Assembly: GCA_963971405.1 (NCBI GenBank)
Contig: OZ020490.1
Coordinates: 7,984,874 to 8,048,873, forward strand
Reading direction: 5' to 3'
DNA: 64,000 nucleotides
From: Psococerastis gibbosa
Lineage: Eukaryota > Arthropoda > Insecta > Psocodea > Psocidae
Positions 56,001 to 64,000 of the stretch are shown here, piece by piece; positions within the stretch are counted from its first letter, which is position 1; each line of letters opens with the position of its first letter. The position numbers and the translations under genes are program-made. A model generated the notes under the pieces. It was not told where the DNA came from and searched no databases. It saw only the letters and a list, made by a program, of their open reading frames with translations.

Positions 56001-59000
56001 CTGTGACCCATATTACGTAAATTCCGCATTCTGTGCGGTACCCTTATTTTCAATGACCCCAGGGCCCAACCTTTTGTATTATTATCTCACCTGAACTATA
56101 ACAAAACCCTTAGCCACCAGCTTGCAACCCCTAATTCTGGGTCAATTGGCACGGTGTTTGTGACCCACATACCAGATTATACCTAACACTTCAGTACCTT
56201 TGTTTACGGTCGTCGCACGCTCCTTTAGCCACCTGGTCCTTATCAAAGGCTGTTCTGCGGGATTCCCACGATGGGCGTTGACCTGGATTTTTTGTTTCTA
56301 GATCACCCCTTCCTTTTACAACTTTGTTTATTTTCCTTTTGTATAGTATTCAACGCCAGGAACCTTTTTCTCGTTACTATTGTTTGAGGGTCAATGACTG
56401 CGTTTGTTAAAGCCTATTGACTTCCCCAATCCACAGTTATTTCCTTTTATTTTATTTTCCCTTTCAAATTGAAATGGGAGAATTTCCAAGCGCCCGCCCT
56501 CTATTCGGACCGTAATGATTGCCTGTAGTTTTATATATTGCCATTTAAACACTCACATAGGCTGCAGTACATGTTCATAGTGGTGTATATATATGGGCGG
56601 GCGGGGGGGGGGGGGGCAAATGAATCAATGAAAGACGAAATGAACTAATGTGAGTTGTTTTAGACTAATTCATAATATGCCAGATCCAATAGACGTTTGG
56701 GTCAACAGTCAGCTGTAAGTGGCTTGGTTGGTAGAATTCAACGTCGCCTCGGGCCTCTGGCCATGGCAACAAGTTGATATCCAGAGGCGATCTTGGCCCC
56801 TCTGAATATTACTTACTTATACGCTAATGAACCTACAATAGAACAAACCGCGCCACTTTATTCTTTGGCTGCAACTAGGTTGCCGGCATGATACACTCAG
56901 AATGTTCAAGCTGAAGCTTAGGGGTTGGAAGACAGCATGCAGGGAGGACATAAGACGCGAGGAGGTGGCTACGCATAGGTCACACACAACACACGCATGG
57001 TCATCTGATGGCAGGTACACACCATCTGCTGAATTTGACTGTGGCGGGGAACTCAGATTCCTCTCCCTATGTTGCCAGTGGCCACCACAGGCGACGGTGG
57101 GTTACATTTCAGGAGGCGCTGAGGTACATTGTGTGCCAACCTTCCAGTATATACATCAGGAATAATATAGCCCAAATCTAAGACTTGGAGCTCTCTCATA
57201 TACGAGCCGGCCGCCTTACCAAGTTGAATCCAGCGGACCAGAGCAGGTTCACAGATGCAGATAACTTGGTAGTGTGCACAGTGCCGGTAGGGAAACATGG
57301 TATGACTTGTCCTGGTCACCTCCGAACTAATCGTGTGACTTCACTGTGTTTCCCAAGTGGTTCGGAATCCACTATAATCAGGAGGTCCCCTGTCCTATGG
57401 GCCCACACCGTGGCCTGGGACTGTGTCCAACCATACTACTACTCTCTCATATACGAGAACACAGACTCACCCGCGCGCACACACATCCTATTAGAAACTT
57501 AGAAACGGGCAAAAACTAGCTGTTTTAGATCTCGTTTCCCAGCACGCTCCTGATAGCCCCCCCCCCCCCATAAGTATGGTTTACAGCTAAGACTGGTCTC
57601 CTCCACATCCTATGTGATATTCCTTGGCAGCCGAACTTCCAGTTTGCGTTACCTTGCAATTCTAACCGCGTCAATACTGTCTTTATCTTCGCAGTGGCTC
57701 TGCATTCCTTTCGCCTGGATGAACGAGCACGTACAACCTCTGTCTTCTCAAAACGTAGACTGGATAGGTTATGTGCCGCCCAATAAGTATGGTTTCTACC
57801 TAGACTACGGTCTCCTCCTCGTCCTAGGTGGCATTCCGTGGCAGGTCTACTTCCAGCGTGTGTTATCCAGCAAAACCGCCGGCCGAGCCCAGACCTTGTC
57901 CTACGTCGCTGCGTTTGGCTGCTTGATTATGGCTATTCCTCCGGTTCTGATTGGCGCTATTGCAAAGTCGACAAGTGAGTACCATGGAATAACAGTAGCT
58001 ATGTATCGGAAGGATGAAGGAAGGAACATCTAGTACTTGGGGGGGGGGGGGGCGAAGCTTAAACTGTATAGTATTTTATACCATACATACTTACTATACA
58101 ACACCCACCCTTGGCATGTTAGCCATTTGGTGACACGCAGACCAAAATAGGCGAGATGTCTCCAGAAAGCAATTGTTCTCGGTCGGTGGGTCGAGTGTCA
58201 GGGCTAGACAGTTAAGTAGGTGGGCAACGTCCATTTTTTGCTCGTCGCATAGGAGGGGCGCTTCTGAAGACCCCAGTGCGGCGCATGTGAGTAGCGAAGA
58301 AGAATGGGATTGGGTTATTGCTGATTAGGCTGGGCCAGCTTTTCCCTGAGCTGATTCGGGAATTTGACCAGGTCTTGACGGCTCGGCTGATCCCTGACAT
58401 GGCGGATGTGAATGATTGAAAGAAAGAAAGATGAAAGAATGAAAATTGTCTTTATTTGGGGCCTTTCGGGCCACTCTTACTATTAAACCATATTTGATTG
58501 ATACATGATTCAGGGGAGATTGGTGCTGACGGGTTGCAATAGTGTTGTCCCATATTTTGCCACTTCATACTACATAGTTATTTATTTAAACTACGAATGC
58601 TTAAAATCAGCCAAGGCTATAAATTTGGCCGGTTTAGTCGATTACGTCGATACAGTCTTTCTTCACAGAAAACAGGGGGACCCGTCCAAGAGGCAGCAGT
58701 GGAGCTCAAAGGCATAAGTGTCTTAAATTATTTTTCAATTTTCTCTTCTAGACTTTTCACACACAGACTTTGGGCGAGAATTAGTTCCGGAAGACTACAG
58801 CATGGTTCTCCCGCTTGTTCTTCAGTACCTGACTCCAGAATTTGTCTCTTTCTTCGGTCTCGGAGCCGTCTCAGCGGCCGTCATGTCTTCTGCCGATTCC
58901 AGTATTTTATCTGCTAGTTCTATGTTCGCAAGGAACGTTTATAAGCTCATTTTTCGACAAGATGTAAGTACTTCTTTTAGGGCCGTAGACAACCATGGGG

Positions 59001-62000
59001 CCTCGGGCCACGGGGCGATTTGCCTCTCACTTTCCTCCCAGCCCCCTGTACACACTAGGATTGTATGAAACTTTTAAGACCTGAAATCAACATACGATAG
59101 GAGCTACAGACATGGATAATTTCTGCATGGCGCCATTTGTAGTTACTGTGGACAAGTAGTGCAGACGTTAAGGTGATGTGTCAAATTCTTACATCCACTT
59201 CTCTCAAACTGGATTACCCATCATGGGTTACATTGCCCACCGCATTTCAAATTTGACACTCTTCTCCTTCTCTTTTGCAGGCTTCAGAGATGGAAATAAT
59301 TAGAGTGATGCAAGTGGCAACAGCCATCGTCGGCGTGTTGGCCACTATCATGGCTTTAACCATTCCTTCCATATACGCTTTGTGGTAAGTTTTTTCTTTA
59401 ATACGCTCTTTGTCCATGAAGGGATCGTCATCAATAAGCAACTCAAGTTACCCGGGTGTTCTGTCCTCAGCTCCCTCCTTTCTCGCCTCCACTGATTATT
59501 CAGCACTTTTTCTGGTACCTATTGTCAGGTGCTCTAGGCACCTGCCTGTGGGCACCGTATATTAATGTATAGTTGTTGGCACATTCTGTATCTATCTCAT
59601 GTATTGTAACACGCTGTACAGCTGTCAATGAATTGCTTTCTACGGTCTGTGCTAAAAGAGTGCTGAATTAGCAGCGCGCCTTCGGTGCAGTCCGTGAAAG
59701 CCTGTTCATGTGACGTAGCTAGGCGAGGTTATAAATATGAGTAGCGACAGAAGGTGCGGAGCTCTCTCTTGGATCTCTCTTGGACCTCTCTCGGGCTCTC
59801 GGAGCTCTCAGAGCAACCCTGTGGCCTGCAGACCGAAGGCGCGCTGCTATTTCAGCACTCTTCTAGCACAGACCGTAGAAAGCAATTCATTGACAGCTGT
59901 ACAGCGTGTTACAATACATGAGGTAGATACAGAATGTGCCAACAACTATACATTAATATACGGTGCCCACAGGCAGGTGCCTGGAGCACCTGACACTATT
60001 CTGCTGGGGAGGAGGCTCTGAAGTTATAGTCGTCGCCATTTGGAACGCTGCCGCAGCAATGTTCTAGCGCAAAGTGCTGCTTTTGCTTTCCAGGTCTCTA
60101 TGGTATGGTGCTGCCATGGCGATGTCCCGGTGCAATGTCCTGGGGACGGTCTCCGGCTGAAGCAGTTCCCATCATTTGCCAGCTCCTTTTGCTTTCCAGA
60201 AATCTCTGGTGGCATTCTTTACTGTTGCTCTGATTTTTCTATAAGTGGGGGAAAATGCGTGGACATGAAGAGGTTGAGGTTGTAAACACCACGCTTTCGC
60301 TACTTTGTCGGCCTACTGGTTGTGCAAAGCAAGCATGATGGGAAGAAGACCACAGAGTTGTCCACGATACCGATGGATTTAGAAACAGACCTCCGAGAGT
60401 TGAAAGTCGGTACTTGGGGAGCGTCGTGCAAAGTCAAGATGAATGGGGGAGTGTTGATGAGAAGCTAAAGCCCATCCACGGCTGTAAATATTAAGGTGCT
60501 TAGCTACCTTACCTCTTCCGTTGGAGGCACCTGAGCATTTTACAAGTCGGTGTGATTGAGCTTAACCGACCTACCCTGATTTAAGTGAATTCCTCCAAAT
60601 AACCACAAAATGGTGCCACTTTCTTAATGCATTTTTGTCTTGTTTCAGGTCTATGTGTTCAGATCTGGTCTATGTAGTCCTGTTTCCTCAGCTCCTAATG
60701 GTCGTTCACTTCAAGAATTATTGCAATACATACGGTAGTCTGTCTGCATACATAGTCGCCTGCGCAATACGGTTTACCGGAGGCGAGCCTGGCCTGGGCT
60801 TACCTGCAATGATCCACTACCCTGGCTATGATGCGAAGGATAATATTCAAAATTTCCCATTCAGGACAATGGCCATGTTACTGTCATTGTTCACACTGGC
60901 TTTCGTCTCCTGGGCAACTAAGTAAGAAAATAATCCAATTACCGATCTCATAGCCTAAGTCTATAGGTGAAGTTTAATGGTTAATAATAGTATTATTAAA
61001 TAGAAATAAAGGGTACGCGAGTAGGGCAGCTCCAGCGTGCTAGCAAAAAATTAAAAAAAGGCGCCAATTGTTAGGAGATCATAAGCAGGTGTGACAACAC
61101 AATGCTTTTTTTTTAATTTGGTTCCCCTCCAACAAACTGGCTTCCGTCTCCTGGGCAACTAAGTAAGAAAATAATCCAATTACCGATATCATAGCCTAAA
61201 TCTATAGGTGAAGTTTAATGGTTAATAATAGTATTATTAAATAGAAATAAAGGGTACGCGAGTAGGGCAGCTCCAGCGAGCTAGCAAAAAAATTAAAAAA
61301 AGGCGCCAATTGTTAGGAGATCATAAACAGGTGTGACAACACAATGTTTTTTTTTTTTTTTTTAATTTGGTTCCCCTCCAACAAACTGGCTTTCGTCTCC
61401 TGGGCAACTAAGTAAGAAAATAATCCAATTACCGATCTCATAGCCTAAATCTATAGGTGAAGGTTAATGGTTAATAATAATATTATTAAATAGAAATAAA
61501 GGGTACGCGAGTAGGGCAGCTCCAGCGTGCTAGCAAAAAAATTAAAAAAGGCGCCAATTGTTAGGAGATCATAAACAGGTGTGACAACACAATGCTTTTT
61601 TTTTTTTTAATTTGGTTCCCCTCCAACAAACTGGTTTTCGTCTCCTGGGCAACTAAGTAAGAAAATAATTTAATTACCGATCACATATCACATTGCCTAT
61701 GTTAATGGCAATGGTGCAATATCATTTAAAAAAGGGTTGGTTGGGCTTATATTGACTGCTGTGTTAATAGTCATTAGAAGCAGGGGCCTCACAGCCACTT
61801 AACAATTAGGGTAGGTTTCAAGGGCTGCCCAGGATTCACCACTAGGACAGCACTTGTTTACATATACAATATTGTAGTAAATAAATTTGATGCCTACCGA
61901 GTATCGCATGTAGTAACGGGTTTTTTTCCATTAGGTACGTTTTCGAGGGTGGATACCTAGCACCGGGCTACGATCTTTTCCAATGTGTCGTTAACATCCC

Positions 62001-62223
62001 CGATGATGCTATTCGCGTGGATGAACCGCTGGAGGGAGAACTAGCTATGATGACCAGCGGTGCTATGGGGAAACTTTATGGAGCTACAGGCCTGGTCGGG
62101 GCAGACGAGATGAACGGACGAGTCAATCCGGCTCTGGAAGCAGACGATGACATGGAACCTGAAGAAGTGGAAAAGCTCAAGATGGCAGGAGCTGCCAAAG
62201 TGCAGGGTAACACTGTATTTTAA
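50015..62223 (+). CDS. CHT1: High-affinity choline transporter (SLC5A7/CHT1), 8 exons, 578 aa
   Basis: Exons: 50015-50180, 53518-53781, 54312-54460, 57695-57974, 58752-58963, 59281-59384, 60649-60921 and 61935-62223. All junctions are GT-AG and the total is 1737 nt in frame. The product is a Na+-coupled, Cl--dependent choline importer of cholinergic nerve terminals, a 13-TM protein of the sodium:solute symporter family. Hallmarks: [20 protein letters not shown] across exons 1-2, [35 protein letters not shown]-like block, [37 protein letters not shown], and [12 protein letters not shown] with a conserved Glu (about residue 438). Length matches the family's usual ~580. The C-tail is acidic ([16 protein letters not shown]). 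Introns hold many repeats; exon 7's donor region is tandemly copied downstream. Confidence 0.97.
50200..50880. mobile_element. hAT MITE (CAGGGGTTCCC tips) in CHT1 intron 1
   Basis: CAGGGGTTCCCAA (50200) and TTGGGAACCCCTT (to 50880) are inverted, inside an exact 8-bp duplication GTTTAGGC (50192-50199, 50881-50888). GGTCCACGGAC-like subterminal repeats (50228, 50622 and 50851). It carries an internal copy of the repeat at 50340-50515. Inserted only 20 bp after the exon 1 donor site. Confidence 0.9.
50340..50520 (+). repeat. Dispersed repeat, copies at 55530-55720 and 57225-57400
   Basis: Shared blocks: CCTGGTCACCTCCGA, CCCAAGTGGTTCGGAATCCA and CTATAATCAGGAGGTC. The copy at 55530-55720 is inverted, and the copy at 57225-57400 is in the same orientation. 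All three lie in CHT1 introns. The 57185-57400 copy begins GAGCCGGCCGCCTTACCAAG, and ACCAGAGCAGG is shared. Class uncertain (SINE or LINE 3' end). Confidence 0.8.
51000..51195 (+). pseudogene. Probable LINE C-terminal tail fragment
   Basis: Frame with [32 protein letters not shown] and FLHCH then stop resembles the RT-protein end (R-x-x-x-x-F...LP) of some LINEs. A downstream GGGCCGAAAGGCCC hairpin at 51485 is the same motif seen at other LINE tails. Moderate certainty. Confidence 0.45.
52162..52432. mobile_element. hAT MITE, GTAGCC family, copy 3 (GTGCCC variant)
   Basis: CAAGGCCGTGCCCAGG and CCTGGGCACGGCCATG, with an exact duplication GCCAGACC (52154-52161, 52433-52440). Long G-runs (52189-52208, 52386-52398). 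271 bp, in CHT1 intron 1. The interior differs from copies 1 and 2, so it is a sister subfamily. Confidence 0.9.
52536..52919. mobile_element. Nested palindromic MITE, TTAGGCG family, copy E (384 bp)
   Basis: Flanked by TTA (52533-52535, 52920-52922). Same nested plan and same length as 41802-42185: outer arm TGTGCCCATTCCACCGACCG to GCAGACATTCAAGACT, inner module with TTTCCACCGACCTCGCATTG. In CHT1 intron 1. Confidence 0.88.
52923..53235. mobile_element. TTAGGCG family, copy F, missing one outer arm
   Basis: Abuts copy E across one shared TTA. The inner module is inverted relative to copy E (starts GGCGGGGTTTCCATCGACCT), followed by one outer arm (GTCTTGAATGTCTGCTACCA to GAATGGGCGCC) and TTA at 53236-53238. 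The other outer arm is absent, so E and F together read outer-inner-outer-inner-outer with alternating orientation. Confidence 0.85.
54779..55139. mobile_element. Small TIR element (CAGGGCTGCCA)
   Basis: CAGGGCTGCCA at 54779 and TGGCAGCCCTG ending near 55139 are exact inverted repeats, and CGGAATACCCCGGAATT-like interior ends pair loosely with the right side. An 8-bp duplication is not clear. CHT1 intron 3. Confidence 0.65.
55260..55419. mobile_element. hAT MITE, GTAGCC family, copy 4
   Basis: CAAGGCCGTAGCCAAGG and CTAGCTACGGCCTTG; duplication AACCTGAA versus AATCTGAA. 160 bp, orientation opposite to copies 1 and 2 judging from TAGATAGAATCGGATTTTGA. CHT1 intron 3. Confidence 0.88.
57568..57655 (+). 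pseudogene. Decayed partial duplicate of CHT1 exon 4
   Basis: ATAAGTATGGTTTACAGCTA, GGTCTCCTCCACATCCTATG and CTTCCAGTTTGCGTTA follow exon 4 (57783-57866) block for block with scattered substitutions and small indels. It has no acceptor of its own and is frameshifted. It sits about 40 bp upstream of the real exon 4 and follows a C-run. Confidence 0.7.
58090..58500 (-). pseudogene. LINE C-terminal fragment and 3' tail
   Basis: The minus strand encodes [18 protein letters not shown], then in a shifted frame [17 protein letters not shown] (C...H-x4-C zinc-knuckle of LINE proteins) and [14 protein letters not shown]. Upstream in + coordinates (58455-58478) is the GGGGCCTTTCGGGCC hairpin, its 3'-terminal motif. 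CHT1 intron 4. Confidence 0.7.
59525..60000. repeat. Fold-back element with ~170-bp arms in CHT1 intron 6
   Basis: TGTCAGGTGCTCTAGGCACC, GTGGGCACCGTATATTAATG, ACACGCTGTACAGCTGTCAA and GACGGTC-like blocks on the left (59525-59700) recur inverted at 59815-60000. The duplication may be CTAT (59521-59524 and just after). The arms run nearly to a (CTCTC)-rich centre. Confidence 0.85.
60893..61670 (+). repeat. ~245-bp tandem array copying CHT1 exon 7 donor
   Basis: Each unit begins with the last 20-odd bases of exon 7 (TCGTCTCCTGGGCAACTAAG) with the GTAAGA donor, at 60922, 61163, 61412 and 61657, followed by the same intron sequence (CCAATTACCGATCTCATAGC, GGCGCCAATTGTTAGGAGAT). The first is the true exon end. 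The copies are about 95% alike, so the duplication is young. Confidence 0.92.
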
Positions 62224-64000
62224 TTGGTTATTTATGAAAAACCGTGTTGGAATGTGCGACATTCATGAGCTACTGTCGGGTACAAGCGATTTAGAAATAC
62301 CTTAGGCGATGATTTATCAGTTTGGTATCCCTTTCCTTGGGATAACCAGGCATACAGCCGTTGAGAGAATACTTGAGCCTGGGGCTAAGGTCACCAACTG
62401 TAGTTAGATAGGCTACTACTGTTTTTTGGGGCAGATCCAGATTTATAACGAGCAGGGGTGCAAACAGGGTCTGGGGGAAAAGGGAAATCGGTCTCCCTGT
62501 TGATTTAGTTATTTTTAAATTAAAAACTGTAGCATCTCTCGAAGAGGGGGCCTCGGGGATCTCCTCCGGAGGAAAATTTGACAATTTCGGTGTGAAAAAG
62601 TATTGTCTTTTAGCCCCAAGATAGGAAAGATGCTCGTGGTCTGACTGTGCTTGTGCCGCACAATAAACTATTATTGGTACCGGATCTATAAAATTATATA
62701 TATAAAATAGCCAACATCCATTTAAAGCTGATCAAATTTTTTTTGGGGCACAGAGAGTGTTTTTAATTTTTTGTTTTTAGTTTCGTGTAAAATGGGGCCC
62801 GAGGAAATTTTTTGAATATGTAAGCATTTCACAATTTTAGCATTGTAGTAGGTAGCCTATTATTTTTCTGAAAAGTAAGCACATTTTTTACGACAGAAGC
62901 AGGGCATATGCCCACCTCCTCAGTGACGGATCCATCCCATTTGGGGGGGGGGGGTAGTTGGGGGTCTAAATAGAAGAATCATATGTAGTATCGTGTAGTA
63001 TCGATTAAATATAAGCGTAATAAATGGATTTACAATAGATTTACTCAATTATCGGGGGGGGGGGATACCCCCCTCTTCCCCCCCGCCCCCCTGTATCCGT
63101 CTATGCTGACCTCCTTCCTGTTGGCGGACCTGCCTCAGGCACACAGTATAACTGAAATTAATGTATTAATACATCGAAATTAACTATTTTAAATGTTGAA
63201 CGATAATAAAGGCATACCGTAAGTAGTATTAAAAACTGCTAGGGAAGGAATCGCTTAATAAGTAGAAAATGTTAATGTTACCAGTTAAATCTAGTCGGGT
63301 CTATGTAATACTAATTAATACCTACTCTAAATGTCTATCAATTTTCAAGCGCTGAAAAAAAAAAAAACTCAATGTTCATCCTACCCATTTGCATATCAAT
63401 GTGTGATTCTTCAAAAATTGGCTAGTTATAGAACGGTTTAAGGCAGAGATTAAAAAAATTTTCTTTTTAACAAAGCACAATCGAACTATTGTGCATGAAT
63501 AAGTTATTCCTCGTTCTGCAGACTGATAGATTTGAAAATGTTCCATTGAAAAATTTATGTATACAAATACAAACCCTTAGACTTACATTTCCCCCCCCCC
63601 CCCCTAAAATAACATCAATCTAAAAAAAAAATGGCGATAACTTTATACTGATTTCATTCAATAATAGTCATGCAGTCGAGTGAGAATAGTCTGCGCTTGG
63701 AGAAAGCTGAATTTTTTTCAGATCACACCTTGCAGCTGCAGTACCAGGAATTAATTTAGGCTACTTAATAAAAAAGACGTTATTTGCTTACAATATATTT
63801 TGAAATCTCTGCCTTGACCTATGACCTATGCGTGATGTTTAATTAACTTTTTTAAAATTGTTAAACTGAGGCTGCAAGAACTGAGGCTGCAAGCACAACA
63901 AATTATGCATATCATATTAGGCGCGGGTATTGATTTTTGTGATATATGGAATTTTGTCCTCATATGAACATGTGACATGAACAAATTTTCTTCTCGTAGT
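62224..64000. other. CHT1 3' flank, no further gene recognised
   Basis: Probable 3' untranslated region with AATAAA at about 62660-62665 as a candidate poly(A) signal, then AT-rich sequence with C/G runs. The minus-strand open frame 62291-62584 has no domain. A small TIR element lies at 62921-63108. Confidence 0.4.
62921..63108. mobile_element. hAT-like MITE (CAGTGACGGATCC tip)
   Basis: CAGTGACGGATCCATCCC at the left and GTATCCGTCTATGCTG at the right, with G-runs inside. ACCTCCT flanks both ends with a one-base offset, consistent with an 8-bp duplication. Confidence 0.65.

Noticed and set aside
55909-56094. Open frame after an acceptor-like signal as an extra CHT1 exon
   Set aside because: The transporter is complete and in frame without it, the sequence does not match the family, and it would break the phase-0 junction between exons 3 and 4.
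62291-62584. 97-codon minus-strand frame downstream of CHT1
   Set aside because: No domain, no splice or start context, and located in the likely 3' UTR/repeat region.

Overview
This is a TE-saturated, AT-rich, intron-bearing nuclear segment from a metazoan, most likely an arthropod (my inference: MADF domain, piggyBac, maT mariner, Penelope-like element and hAT families together). Crustacean versus chelicerate cannot be decided from this window. I see no bacterial signatures, no rRNA and no genuine tRNA gene.

Two host genes can be assembled exon by exon, both on the + strand, and in both every splice phase closes. (1) An EF-hand protein of 469 aa in 8 exons spans 30923-39491. (2) A high-affinity choline transporter (SLC5A7/CHT1 family), 578 aa in 8 exons, spans 50015-62223. 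Their introns are packed with MITEs, SINE-like repeats, LINE tails and palindromes.

Layout: 1-2720 holds the decayed C-terminal half of a Helitron/PIF1-type helicase (- strand). 2734-13911 is bounded by diverged inverted repeats and contains a Tc1 element (3019-4555), a MADF exon, an apparently intact DD37D mariner transposase (6719-7765) and a near-pristine 5.8-kb hAT transposon (7805-13600) with TIRs, a perfect 8-bp target duplication and a three-exon 699-aa transposase. 13911-15230 holds YqaJ-exonuclease and LINE RT relics. 15781-18545 is a Penelope-like element (RT plus GIY-YIG) split by a 693-bp hAT MITE. 18962-22490 is a 228-bp satellite split by a second hAT. 22880-23990 is a Gypsy-like integrase plus glycoprotein-like relic. 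24928-27224 holds two piggyBac relics around a DUF7869 fragment. 27400-30450 is a zone of palindromes and fold-back repeats, followed by the EF-hand gene. 39500-49700 holds MITEs, SINE, LINE tails and a 1.5-kb TIR element, followed by CHT1 and its downstream flank.

The most interesting signals are: (a) a family of palindromic elements that share tips and a central core but have unrelated arms (31929, 34165, 41802, 43818, 52536, 52923); (b) the intact-looking hAT; (c) a G/C-homopolymer MITE family whose tips match the hAT at 19764, giving a likely mobiliser; (d) a tandem array that copied the last bases and 5' splice site of CHT1 exon 7 four times; (e) hammerhead-ribozyme-like motifs in Penelope-like repeats.
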